The notes under the pieces: generated by a model
Told to the model about the DNA's origin: nothing
Database searches by the model: none
The model's input: the letters and a program-made list of their open reading frames with translations, nothing else
Program-made: the position numbers and the translations under genes
In this document: positions 46,116 through 58,500 of the stretch, piece by piece
Position numbering within the stretch: position 1 is the first letter of the stretch
Layout: each line of letters opens with the position of its first letter
Assembly (NCBI GenBank): GCA_030063045.1
Contig: JAQSEB010000059.1
Coordinates: 992,001-1,056,000 of the forward strand
Direction: 5' to 3'
From: Pratylenchus scribneri
Taxonomy: Eukaryota > Nematoda > Chromadorea > Rhabditida > Pratylenchidae
DNA length: 64,000 nucleotides

Positions 46116-47462
46116 ATTTTCTTTAGCAAAGGGATCAAATTGAGATTCTCCCCTCAAAAGTGTTTCCATGTTCATTTTCCAAAGATGTTTCCCTCGTCCC
46201 TCCATCCATTTCATTTATCCATTAATTCCAATTTCCCACATAATTCCTTCCTCTATGTTGCTGGTTCCTCTGATTACGACCGTTTCGCCGCTCTTCTCCA
46301 TTCTCGACTGCTTTCCCCCAAATTTTTCGTCAACCGGTTGCCCATCTTTCTCTTCAAAAAATGTTCTTCTTCATTCCAAAATCCAAATCCAATTCCAGGG
46401 CATTCTCAACGGCAGTTTCCTTTCCCTTTTTAATTTGTTGCGGTTTTTTGGAAGAATCAAAAGGAAATGAAGCGAAAAATAATTCCCTTTAGGCAAAATT
46501 GGATGAATGAATGAATCTAGGCGGAAATATGGAAATTGATGGTCATTCAAATGTTTTACTTTTTTCTTAAACCCGGAATAAGAAGAGGAAAATGTGGATG
46601 GATTGCGCAAAAATCTGGCGCAAGCGCACATTTTTTTGCCTCCTCCGCTTTCTCTTTCGAATGTGCTCTTGTGCCCGACAATTATTAATTTGAATTAATT
46701 CTGATGATCGAATGGATGGATGATGGAAACATTGGAGAAGATCCGGCTTCATCCTTTGAGGGGGGAAGGCAATAATTTCGAACTAATGTTAAATTTAAAA
46801 TGAATATTTCCGGCTGGTTGAAAGGTAATCAAAAGGGTGATTTATATTCATAATTTTTGTTTGCTTTTGCGCCATCCCATCCATTTACCATTTCCATATT
46901 CCCCTATTGCCACTTTTCCGTCATTTTTCGCTGATCGTCATCTCCGTTCTCCTCCACTAAATAAACCAATTCTTCATTTGTTTTTGGAAAAGCGGACGAG
47001 AATTGTTGGAAGCGCTGAACGGCCTGAGGGCAGAAGAAGATTCCTCCCACCCCCAAATTTGGCTTGTTGATTGAGCAAGCACGGGCAAAAGGGGAAGAAA
47101 GGGGCATTGTCCACCAGCGAGGGGATAAAGCCGATGAAGCTGTGGAGAGCTTGACGGGATTAATTAATGTGCTGCGAGCGGCAACAAGACATCCATCCCC
47201 ACCCCCTTCGGCGCCTGCCATCCATCCAGCCATTTAGCTTCAGCCAGTTGTGTGAGCCATCGTCCATTCTTCTTTTTGAATAGCCCACCACCAAACAACC
47301 AAGAAGCTTACACATAAAAGGCGCGACCAGTTGGATTCCTCCCCTCTTTTAGTCGTTCACCCTTTTAATAAGACGATCGACGCCATATTTGCGCATCTTT
47401 TCAGGAGATTTGTGTCCTCGTCCACAAAAATCCATTGTTAATTAAAAATTAATTCACACCGG
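46116..47462. other. Intergenic, no convincing gene
   Basis: This region lies between the satellite and the ground-like gene. A minus-strand open frame of 109 codons (46904-47233) and shorter ones near 46170-46470 have no recognisable features or splice support. The region just before 47463 should contain the ground-like gene's promoter. Confidence 0.45.
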
Positions 47463-50400
47463 ATGTCCGTTTTGATGGCTAGGCTTCAGAGGCGAGCCTG
47501 GGCTTTGGCCCTACTGTTGTTAGCCCTTCCCCTTTCCGATGCTTTCCTTTTCGGTGGAGGCGGAGGAGGCGGTGGATGCAGTTCATGGTCAGTTTTTTCT
47601 GATTGGCCAATCCCTGGAATTTCCCTCGTTTTAATTTTAGTTGCCCTCCACCACCCCCAGCCCCGATTTGCCCTGTCGCTCCGCCTTGCGGGGGAGGATG
47701 CGGAGGAGGAGGCAGCGGCGGAGGAGGTAAATGCCAGTTGGCCATAAAATAATCAAGCAAAATAAATCACAGGTGGCCCAATTATTGTGAATTGTGCCGG
47801 AGGAAGTAATGGAGGCGGAGGAGGCGGATGCGGTGGAGGCGGAGGAGGATGTGGAGGAGGCGGTATGACAATGAGGGGTAATATCAATTATCGTAATACT
47901 ATCAAGGTGGATGTGGCGGCGGTGGAGGCGGATGCGGAGGAGGCGGAGGATGTGGAGGAGGAGGTAAAAATGGCAAAAGAATTAGTTTATTTAATCATTA
48001 ATTTACTTTATTCTCAGGTGGTTGCGGAGGAGGAGGAGGAGGCGGAGGATGTGGAGGTACGAAAATGATAACATTAATTAAAATTCATTTCCTAAATAAT
48101 CCAGGTGGATGTGGCGGAGGCGGAGGTTGCGGTGGAGGCGGAGGAGGTATTGAGTGGAAGATAATTTTGAATATATTCAATTTGCAATTAGGCGGCTGTG
48201 GAGGAGGAGGCGGTGATTGTGGCGGAGGAACAGCAGTTGCCCAAGTCGGTTCGGATTGCGGAGGAGGGGGAGGCGGAGGATGTGGAGGAGGAGGAGGCGG
48301 ATGTTCAGGAGGAGGCGGTACGAAAATTTGGATGAATTCATTAAAATATTTTCGAGTTTTATCAGGAGGCTGTGGAGGAGGCGGTGGATGCGGAGGAGGA
48401 GGTACGAAAATTAGGAAGAATTCATTACAATATTTTCGAATTTATTAGGCGGTTGCGGAGGAGGAGGCGGAGGATGTTCAGGCGGAGGCGGATGCAGTGG
48501 AGGTGGTGAATCGGGCGGTGGAGGCCAATATGCATCGGTCTGGCAAAATTCATTCGGTTCCATCAACATAACACTTTTTAGCCCCCACAAGGCGGAGGCG
48601 GATACGCAAGCTCCGGAGGAGGAGGAGGAGGCGGATGTTCAGGCGGAGGAGGCGGAGGATGCAGTGGAGGAGGAGGAGGCGGTGGTCAAGGTGGTGGTGG
48701 AGGAGGAGGATATCAGGTGAGGCCATGGATTGTTTATAAAGCTAGTTTCATTCTAATAATCTCCTCCGCCTTATAGGATTTGCTTTAGCTTATTTGGCAT
48801 AATGGTCAATTCTCTGGATAAAGTTCATATTAGCTACTGTTGTCCTTTTCCACAAAATCGCCGGAGGCGTTGATTTGCCAATGGTCTATCTACTGATCGA
48901 AATCCATCCAATATATCTTTATCCAAATATTGAGCCTTTTTTCCTCATTGTCATATCATATTTCCTTTATTAATCATTGATTCTATTTAATAAGTATCGT
49001 GGCTTATTCTGGAACATTTAATCCTGCTTCTCCTTAAAGCCAAAGCTATAGGAGGAATATTTTTTTTTTGGAAATATGAGACCAATTTAAATTAAATTAA
49101 TTAGCTAATAAACTATGCCCTTTTCTGCAGGTGTCCGGAGGCGAAGGCACCTACTCTGTACAACCACAACAACCGCCCCCGGCGGCCCAACCTGAGCCAT
49201 TGCCTTATGCTCCCCAACCCTCGCAGGAATCATATCAAGGTAATAAATCATTCCTCAAAATTGCCCAATCTCCGAATTGTCCACAAATCTGTCCCATCTT
49301 CTCCGAATTGTACTCCAAATCAAATGCATCATTTTTGACCAATATTCGCGCATATAATTGCGCGAACCATAGAACAAAAAAGAGGGAAGAAGACAAAGTT
49401 AGTAGCCAAAAACAAATCTTGTTCTCCTTCACTGCAAATGCAAAAGTGTTAAAAATGTTGGCGCCAATTGTCGTGGGGGATCATATCCTTCTTCCCCCTT
49501 CCACTCCTCTTGATTCCAACCAACTCGAAAATCCAACAAACAGGTCCCGAGAAGCGCATCTTCATCCTTCCATAAGCATTGCGCCTTTTTTCGTCGACTG
49601 CGATCACCGGCATATCCATCCTATCCTAATAATTCTTTTGGAAGGAATCTTCTCTTGATGGGGTGGTGAATGAGTAGTGCGTTTTTTGTTTTTTCATTTA
49701 AGGAGAAGACTAATTTGGGAAAAGTACACAAGAAATGGAAGGGGAAACAATGATAGGGATTTGATGATAAATTATTATTATATATTTTTGAACGGAAATT
49801 GCTTCATTTTCCGAATTCCGCTTCTTTTTATGGATTAAGGGATAATCGAAAATTGAGGGAATGGTGAATATAATTGACATTGACCTTTGTCGGTTTAATT
49901 GTCTTAAAATTACGCCAAACCCTTTATGATTAATGCCAATGTCGATTCGTCCATTATATTGCCACATTCTTTGTTCTTTCAGCAGCCCCTCAACCTGTTC
50001 CTCAACAACCGGAGGCCCCACAACAGCCAGAAGCACCACAACAACCTGCTGAGGCACCCCAACAGCCTCCTCCCCCACCCCCACCTCCGGCAGAGGCACC
50101 AGCCCCACCGCCACAAGGTGGCCAAGATTATCAAACAGCAGGTTGGAATGATGGCAAAAAAATCAAAATTTTTCCATCAATTTGAAGAAGAGACACCAGC
50201 AGAGGCTCCAGCCGCTCCGGCACCCGCTGCGGAATCAGCAGGTGGAATTTGTTATCTTGGAAAAAATTATTCAATCTTTTCATCACATTTGAAGAAGCTG
50301 AAGCTCCAGCTCCCGCTGCTCCACAACCGGCTCAGGTAGAATATATGGGGTGGGTATATGGTATAGCCTGAGGGATAGTCAATTTTAAGAAAGGGGAATG

Positions 50401-51848
50401 AATGAGCCTAAAGGAATAGTAGCATCAAATACAACACATCAGTCCAATTAAGAAAAAAAATCATTCGAATCTTTTGTAGAATAATCCTAAAATAGAAGTA
50501 TGAGACGAAACACGAAAACACATTTGAAATCTTAGCAAACGAATAAATTACAATTACAAATCAGAATTACAATTACAATCGCAAATCAGAATTACAATTA
50601 CAAATCAGAATTACAATTACAATCGCAAATCAGAATTACAATTACAATCGCAAATCAGAATTACAATTACAAATCAGAATTACAATTACAAATCAGAATT
50701 ACAATTACAATTCGCAAATCAGAATTACAATTACAATCACAAATCAGAATTACAATTACAATCGCAAATCAGAATTACAATTACAATCGCAAATCAGAAT
50801 TACAATTACAATCACAAATCAGAATTACAATTACAATCGCAAATCAGAATTACAATTACAATCACAAATCAGAATTACAATTACAATCGCAAATCAGAAT
50901 TACAATTACAATTAATCAGAACAAGGGGATTTACAATTTAGGGCAAATTACAATTACAAATCGGATAATTAAAGCAACCAATATCAATACCTAATTATAT
51001 TTTAACAAATAGGAAACACCGGCAGCTGCACCAAGTTATAGCCAAGAATCAGCGGAAGAAGCGCCTGAACATGAACAACCTGCACCAGCCCAGGCACCTG
51101 CAGCCCCAGAACCTGCCCAAGCTCCAGAACAGCCTGCCCCAGCAGCTCCAGAGCCAGCCCATGAAGAGCCCGCTCCGGCCGCTCCAGAGCCAGCTCCAGC
51201 GGCCCCTGAACCAGCCCCAGCCCATGAAGAGCCTGCCCCAGCCGCCCCACAACCCGCGCCTGCTCCAAGCTACAGCGGTGGTAGTTCTGAAGCCGCTCCA
51301 GCTCCGGCACCCGCTCCAGTGCCGGCTGCTCCAGCTCCAGCGGCTACGGGTGGTAGTGGTAGCAGTGAATATGGTTTAGGATTGATAGTTTCGATATCCA
51401 TCACATTTTCTATCTAAAGGAGGTCAACAACCTGCCCCGGCACCGGCACCAAGTGTTCCAGCCGCTGAGGTCCAAAAAGGCGGCTACAAAAGGTCGGTTG
51501 CGCATGCAGCCAAGAATGTTGCCATTGATGCGAAATGCAACAATGAGGAGTTGAAAAAGATTATGGAAGAGGTGGGGCACTAATTATCTTAATTGCAATT
51601 CCCATCCACTGTAGAGTATCGCGGAAAGCACCTCCCATTCGAAGAGAGCGATCGCCAAGAATGCCCGAAAACATTTCAACTCCTCATTTGATGTTGTCTG
51701 CAGCACAGGCGAGTTCATTCGTTCACTGTTCCGATTGATGCAAATTCTGAATAATTCAAATTCAGCTGACTTCTCCTACTTGGCCAATACGAGAATATTC
51801 TGCGAACACAAAGTCAACGAGATCACATGTTTTGCCTTCGAGCATTAA
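47463..51848 (+). CDS. Ground-like domain protein (hedgehog-related GRL family), Gly/Cys- and Pro/Ala-rich
   Basis: This is a secreted nematode protein of the ground-like family, whose members are associated with cuticle and apical matrix. A signal peptide (AWALALLLLALPLSDAF) precedes FLFGGGGGGGGCS. Then come CCPPPPPAPICPVAPPCGGG and a long low-complexity region built from many micro-exons, each encoding Gly runs with single Cys (GGCGGGGGGCGGGG), nearly all starting and ending in phase 1. Pro/Gln- and Pro/Ala-rich exons follow (QQPPPAAQPEPLPYAPQP, PQQPEAPQQPAEAPQQP, PAPAAPEPAPAAPEPAPAHE). The conserved C-terminal ground-like domain is KNVAIDAKCNNEELKKIMEE, SKRAIAKNARKHFNSSFDVV, CSTADFSYLANTRIFCEHKV and NEITCFAFEH. 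The intron at 51709-51765 has a GC donor (GCGAGT); other joins give a stop or lose the domain. A 660-bp intron holds the 25-bp satellite. A start at 47475 is also possible. Confidence 0.85.
48318..48448 (+). repeat. Duplicated micro-exon/intron units in the ground-like gene
   Basis: Introns 48318-48365 and 48402-48448 are near-copies. Both begin GTACGAAAATT, share GAATTCATTA and ATATTTTCGA, and end TATTAG/TATCAG. The exon between them is only 36 nt. This shows that the Gly/Cys exons multiplied as exon-plus-intron units. Confidence 0.8.
50545..50965 (+). repeat. 25-bp satellite array, third locus
   Basis: About 18 units of AATCGCAAATCAGAATTACA plus ATTAC, some lacking the CGC part, are present in the same orientation as at 25930. 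They lie in an intron of the ground-like gene. Confidence 0.9.
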
Positions 51849-52647
51849 AAAACAAATGTGATTGGGATGGATGGATTCGGATTCAGTGGCCTTTCAAATC
51901 AATGTTTGCTCATCAAGTGCAACAAACAAATTATTTAGATGATTCAACCTCTTCAAAGACTCATTTATTAATTACAAATTTGCCCCACATTTTGTGCAAT
52001 ATTTTCGATTAAAAATTCCCATCTTTTTTTGATAAAATAATTCCGACTTAAAGTTTATTCTTTTTTCGGAAAAGGAAACTTGACTGAATTGGATGGATGG
52101 ATGGATTGAGAGCGAAAATATTGGGATTTTGGGAAGGATAGTTAAAATCTCAAATGGTAGGTAAAGTAAAATTTTAAAGAATTCTCGGAAATAATTACAT
52201 ACTAATTTCCATTGGAAGATTCGCCTCTTCAAAGGCTCACTTACTAATTACCTAAATTTGGCCCACATTGTGCAATATTTTCGACAAAACCCATCTTTCT
52301 TTGATAAAATAATTCAGACTTAAAAATAATTCCTCCGCTTTAAATTTTATTCTTTATTTGATAATACAATGAAAATGATTGTGTGGATTGACAGAGAAAA
52401 TATTTAGGGAGGGGAAAGTCAAATGGCATAGGCAAAAAAAGCAGCAAAATGATGATTTTTGGTCTTTGTGATGAAGTCAAAAAGGTTTGATTGAGGCAAT
52501 TGAAAGTTCGTTCGATTCGAATAGGTAATATCGATTTGAGAGAGATTTCCGGGCAATAATAATAAATAAATAATAGAACAATATAATTAAATTAATTGTA
52601 TTGACATCGCATTTAATAGTTGTGTACATCATTCATCATCCGCACAA
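51849..52647. other. Convergent intergenic region with a local direct duplication
   Basis: This region lies between the stops of the ground-like and PP6-like genes. Segments at about 51945-52075 and 52215-52355 are imperfect direct repeats; both contain CACATTxTGTGCAATATTTTC, CCCATCTTT and TTTGATAAAATAATTC. The repeat is probably a duplication of the ground-like 3' flank. No gene is seen. Confidence 0.55.
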
Positions 52648-54954
52648 TCACAAAAAATATGGAATGGTCACTCGTTCGGGTTTTTTGCGCTCCGATTCGT
52701 CAACTGCAAGGAATTTGTCCACCTGTCGTTCACCGTTCGGGCCGAGTATTTTGAGCACTGAGGCCTCGTTCCCGCATCGATAGCAATAGTTGGGAGCTAA
52801 AATTTGGAATGAGAATTTCGTGTCCATAAATGAAATTAATTTTACCTGACCAAACCGTGCAAAGAATATTTTCGAAGATGTATTTGAATCCTTCCTGAAC
52901 CAGCTGATGAGAACGGCAAACCAGCGACAGTTGGTTTATGTGGCAAAATTTCTCGACAACATCGCGACCGAAGAGCTTTAAATAAAATTGAATTAAATTG
53001 GTTGAGTATTTAGTGTGAAATACTGGCATATTTGTCAATTTATTGATTTAATATTAATACCAAATAATAATAATAATATAGATCAAAGATGGTCTCGAAA
53101 AACCTTAAGATGGTCTCGAAAAACCTTAAGATGGTCTCGAAAAACCTTGAGATGGTCAAAAACCCTTAAGATGGTCTCGAAAAACCTTAAAATGGTCCCT
53201 TGGTCTCGAAAAACCTTAAAATGGTCCCTAAAACTTTTAGGTGGTCAAAAAAACCCCTTAAGATTTAATATGCCACCATTTTTCGTTTAAAAAATTTACC
53301 CATCCTGCGCCTCGCGGATTCTGATAATATCCAGTCTCATTTTCGTCCGGATCAGACCAAACCTTGAGAAAATTTAATTTAAAATAAATTTAAAGATATT
53401 TCACCAACCAAATCGCAAAGCGCCCCATCCGCCGGCACTTCGACACTTCGATTAAGGCACATGATTGAGTTGAGGGTAGGCAATTGAGGGCTGAGTCCGC
53501 CGTGAACACAGAAAATTTGGTCATCAACAATTGCGCAAATTGGTAGAACATCGAAGACACGGCAGCACCAGGACCAGACCACCGAATTCCCGTATTTCCC
53601 TTGGCATTCATCGTAGAAACCGTATTGATGAGAGACTAAAAATAAAAATATTTAAAGCGAAGAATATTCAAAAAGAAAACCTCGTCGGGTTTCGTGATTG
53701 CCTCGTAGAAGTGTGATTTTGTCCGGATATTTGAGCAGTAAAAGGAAGAGATATGTCACGGTTTCAAGACTGAAAATGATAGTTGAATTATTTAATAGTT
53801 AAATATTAAATGGCTAGACTAGAGCGTTTCAAAAACTTCGACCTGAAGAGAGGACCTTAACTTTCGCAAACTTTAGGTCACGGGTTCGAATCCGCTCAAG
53901 GTCCATTAATTTTTTTCATGCTTGGTTCTCATGCGCTTTTAGACATTCAAAGTTAGAGTCCGGTTTTCAGATTTGCTTGACCCGGGCACCCGGATTTTTT
54001 TTGGGTCAGATCAGAACTCGGGCTCGGCCCGGAAACTCTGATTTTACCCGGGACCGGGTCCGGAAAACCCGGGATTGTTCAAAACCTGGTCGGACTCTAT
54101 TCAAAGGACATTTCTAGACACAAAAACCTTTACCAGAAACGCTCTAGTTGCTGCCTTATTAAATCTATATGCAAACCTGTAATAGCCGCGATCGACATAA
54201 TCCCCCAAAAACACATAATTGAACTCCAAAATGGAACCGCCAATTTTGAACAATTTCATCAGATCGTAAAATTGTCCATGAATATCGCCGCAAATTGTTG
54301 CTGGTGAAGTGACGGACACAATGTTTGGTGTGTCAATCAATCGATTGATCTGAAAAATTACTTTTAGTTATGTCAAAAATGTTCTAATTAAACCAGAATT
54401 TGGCAGAGCGTAATCATTTGGCTTTCGGTGAGATATTGGCACGAAGAAACCTCGGAAATCCATTTAGAAGGATAGGCCACTCTTCCCCGGAAGTTGATTG
54501 AATCGTCCTCTGAAAAATAAGCATAAAACCTTAACTTTTCACAAGTCCACGAACCTTCACTTTGGAGATTTTCTGGCGGTTCATTTTCTTGCAGCTTATT
54601 TGCCATTAGAATTTTGAATAGATCCGAAGTGCTGTTCATAATGCTCATCCGGCTGCTTTCTTCTTTGTTATTGTCTTCATAATCGGCGGCGGTGGTTTCC
54701 TCCTCCTCCTTTTTGATCTTGATGCTGCTATCCAGTTGCTCTGAAGAAGAGTCTTCATCGGCCTCAGCTTCCCTTTTGTTGATGATGTTGCTTTCGACGA
54801 CAAATTGTTGTTCTGAAGAATCATCATTGGCTTCCCTTTTGACGTTGTTCTGCTGGTCGGATTCGGCCATTTTGGTGTTGCTCTCGTCGGACTCGGCTAT
54901 TTTGGCGTTGTTCTCGATCTCATCATTTAAACTTTTTATTTCCATTTCGGTCAT
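52648..54954 (-). CDS. Serine/threonine protein phosphatase, PP6 type, with acidic N-terminal extension
   Basis: This PPP-family catalytic subunit is closest to PP6 by its C-terminus ([55 protein letters not shown], ending VTIPYFL). Metal-site motifs are present: [70 protein letters not shown] and RGAGW. Before the catalytic start ([20 protein letters not shown]) is an unusual stretch of about 150 residues, rich in Glu, Asp, Ser and Asn, with low complexity ([40 protein letters not shown]). Most PP6 proteins have only about 10-20 residues there. The first exon joins the catalytic part across a short intron. Other introns contain a 22-bp tandem repeat (53080-53270), a SINE-like unit (53815-53960) and a CCGGG-rich stretch (53980-54090). 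The gene is divergent from the KLHL8-type gene. Confidence 0.88.
53080..53270 (+). repeat. 22-bp short tandem repeat in PP6-like intron
   Basis: Seven or eight units of AGATGGTCTCGAAAAACCTT are present, with later units degenerate (TGGTCAAAAACCCTTA, TGGTCCCTAAAAC). The repeat is confined to one intron. Confidence 0.85.
53815..53965 (+). repeat. SINE-like tRNA-derived unit
   Basis: GACCTGAAGAGAGGACCTTA precedes the B-box GGTTCGAATCC (53883-53893), which is followed by GGTCCATTAATTTTTTTCATG. A GC-rich stretch of CCCGGG-type words (about 53980-54090), not seen in the other copies, follows. It lies in a PP6-like intron. Confidence 0.6.
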
Positions 54955-55537
54955 TTTAGCAAAAATTTTCTAATCTAAATAATTGATTTTAGTACAAATT
55001 AAAGATAAGGAAGTAATCGAAAATATTGATTGGATATTTGCTAGAGGATTTTTAAAAATTTTAAAAAACTCCCAGAGAGAATTGGATTTTTAATATATAT
55101 TTGGAATTTGGACTGATTAAAAAATAAAATTATCTGCAAAAACTTGCAGAAAAAAAACCCAAAATAAATGAGGTCGAGCGTCGAGGTTGAACCTTCTTGT
55201 CTTGAACTTTAGTTCCCTTGAGTTTGCTGATGGATGAATGCAGACATTTTCCAAAAAGACCTAACAAAACAAAATTGCTTAGAGAATCTAAACTAATGAA
55301 AATAAAATGATATAAAATGTGGTAAAGAAATGAAGAAAAAGAGAGGATATGATGAAATAGGAGGTATAAAGAAAAATAGTTGACATTTTATCCTAAAATT
55401 AATATCTGCAAAAATTAATAAAATCTAAGTAAAAAAAAAGCAATCAGCAGGCCAGCACAGCACGCTTAAAATAGCAAGAACAAAATGTTTTATTAATTAT
55501 TAACGACCGCAATCGGTAAAAGTTAACCATTTTTTAG
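54955..55537. promoter_or_regulatory. Divergent intergenic region (PP6-like / KLHL8-like)
   Basis: 583 bp separate two divergent genes and should contain both promoters. A TTTTTTAG acceptor ends directly at the KLHL8-type ATG (55530-55537), which suggests spliced-leader addition with almost no 5' UTR. Confidence 0.5.
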
Positions 55538-58500
55538 ATGGACGTTGAATTCGAATTTGTGAAAACTATTGATGATCGCATTGAGATGGTTTTGAATGCA
55601 CGTGTGGAGGATAATTTCAAAGAATTTCTGATCAATGTGAACGCATTCCGGTTCAATAATCAGCTTTGTGATGTTGAGCTTGAGGTAATTACGTTTTATT
55701 TACTTTTTGTTTAATCGTAAATTATTAAGTGCGATGGGGAAATATTTTCTGCACACAAAGTTTTGTTGGCGGCCACAATTGATTATTTCAAAGGGCTTTA
55801 CAATTTTGGGATGGTTGATGCTCAGCAGAAACGCATTCAAATCAAAGTAATTTAACTAAAATTATTAACATCAATTTTTCGTTAAAGGATGTATCCTCAA
55901 ATGGTTTAAAGCAAATCCTTGATTTCGCCTACACATATCATTGCACGATAAGCGAAGAAAATGTTAAGGATTTGTTGCAGGCATCAAACTATCTTGGAGT
56001 AAGTTTTTATTTCATTTTAGGCTTAAAATCAAATTTAACTTTAGGTGAAATTTGTCAAAGATGGATGCGAAAACTTTTTGATTCAACTTATCACAACGGA
56101 TAATTGCCTAGAATTGAGAGAATTGGCCGATTTGCACAGTTGCCAGAAATTGCTGTCGGCCATTGATGTTTATTTGCTCGAACATTTTATGGTTTTTACT
56201 ATCATTTTTGGCAATTAAAATCAATAATTTAACAGGAATTTTGCACATCTCTTGATTTTTTAACCATGAATTCATCGGTGAACACCATCGAGCATTTGGC
56301 AAAAAGTGACCATTTGAACATCCACAATGAGAAGCAATTGTTTGAGTTCATCGTCCGATGGGTGGAAGAGGACAAGGCGGAGAGGATTGTGCACTTCCCA
56401 CGGCTCCTCAAACATATTCGCTTTTTCCAACTGCCACTGGACTATTTCCTGGGCACAGTTCGTCAACATCCATTGGTCGCGCAATCACCGGAAGCCGAAA
56501 CACTGATCCGAACACAAACCGAAGCATTCCTGAATGTTGTGGCCGCCACCACTTCTCAACAACAGCAACGCATTTCAAAACGGAGAGCACCTTCGGATGA
56601 GCTGATGAGTGGAATTAGCCAACAAATTGGCAGCAGCAATTTGCGAACTTCCACTTCTTCATTATCTCAATTGATCAACAGCAACGGTGGCAGCGGTGAA
56701 AATCAACAAATCCAATCAATTGCCGATTCACTGGAGCCTCATCAAATGGCCACATTGCTTTGTCAAAGTAATTTTTAGTCCAAAAACCATTAAAATTTGC
56801 CATTTTCAGAAGAATTGGCACTACAAAGTCGACCACGGAAAGTTTATGCTGGAGTGATTTTCTGGTATTTTTACATTTAATAATTTAAATAATTAATTCC
56901 AAATTTTACAGTGTGGGTGGTCGAGGCGCCAAGCTGGATCCATTTCGTTCGGTGGAATGCTACGATTGGCTTCATGATAAATGGCGACAAATTGGCGAAT
57001 TGCGGATTGGTCGAAGGTTTTTTGTTAAAAAATTAATTAAATTCGTAATAATTTTTAGACATGTTGGAGTAATTTGCGTCGGTCCAAAAATTTATGGTAC
57101 GAAATTTTAAATTAATTCAATTCATTTAATTTTTATCCAACAGCCATTGGAGGCCACGATGGAACGGAACATTTGAGTTCAGTGGAATGTTTGGATGTGA
57201 GAAATGAATCGTGGATGGAAGTGGCCCCGCTGAATGTTCGTCGAAGAGGGATGGCTGTGAATTGCGTTGGAAGTGCAATTTACGCAATTGGAGGTTTAAT
57301 CAAAATAATGGAAAAATATCGAAGATGTTCTAATGGTTCAATAGATAAGCATATACCCCCCAAACCATAACAAAATCAATAGATCTCTAATAAAGATGCA
57401 TCATTTGATTATGTTTTGGCCATTGGGTTCAACCAATTCTAATTTAGTTTTGAATCATTAAAATTAAACCAAAATTGGTTTAAACCGTTTAATACCTTTA
57501 ATTGTTGACTAAAACAAATTATATACTATTCAATGCGTCTTGATCAGCTCATCCAATTTTTGGGTATACCTACAAACCCACACTTAAACTATTATAATTA
57601 TTTTCGACTCGGCAAATTAAAATAATAACTATAATTAATTTACAAAAAATGCATTATTTTTGCAGGATTGGACGATCAAAATTGCTATAAAACCGTTGAA
57701 CGCTACGATATTGATGCAAACCGATGGACGCATGTGGCCGAAATGAATGTCCCGAGGGGAGGAGTCGCCGTGGCCACTTTCGGTTAAATACAAATTTTAA
57801 ATTAATTCAATTCCAAATTTTAAAGAAAATCAACTCTACGCAATTGGTGGGAATAGCGGAACAAGTTCGCTGGAAAGCTGCGAATGTTACGATCCAATTC
57901 GTTTGTTTTATTTTCACTTTTAATTAAAATTTGAATTTTTAGTGGACAAATGGACTCATATATCAAAGATGAAGAACCGAAGAGCGGGCGCTGGGGTGGC
58001 AGTGATCGGCGCATATTTGTACGTGATTGGCGGTTTCGACGACGACTCTCCTTTGAGGTTTCATTAAATAAATTAATCAAAACTGTCATTCAATGCCTTT
58101 TTAAGCACCTGTGAACGATACAGCTTCGCAGAGGACACATGGACCGACATTGCTTCCCTTTCTTGCGCTAGAGGTTCATTTTGAAATATTATTCAAAAAT
58201 AACTAACTAGAAGTTTTTCAAATTTTTGGAGTTCCAAAAGTTAAGATTTCTCAAATTTTTGGGGTTCCAAAAGTTAAGGTCTTCTCCCAAAAATTTGAAT
58301 TTCATAACTTAAGGTTTCTCAAATTTTTAATTCAGGTGGAGTTGGCGTTTGCGCAATGGGAGGTCGAATTTTTGCGATAGGCGGTAAGAATATTTTTATT
58401 ATCCCTCTCCTCGAAATAACGAAAATAATTCTAGGTCACGACAGCCGAAATTACCTGAACACGGTGGAGGCATATGATCCGATTACGGGGAAATGGGAGG

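Noticed and set aside
43604..46214. Very long open frames (up to about 830 codons) on both strands
   Set aside because: They are translations of an 18-bp satellite, open in several frames because the unit is six codons without stops. There are no domains, start context or splice signals.
46904..47233. 109-codon minus-strand open frame
   Set aside because: No recognisable motif, signal peptide or splice partner. It may be chance in a GC-richer spacer.
51002..51310. Minus-strand Leu/Gly-rich open frame
   Set aside because: It is the antisense shadow of the Pro/Ala-rich exon of the ground-like gene.
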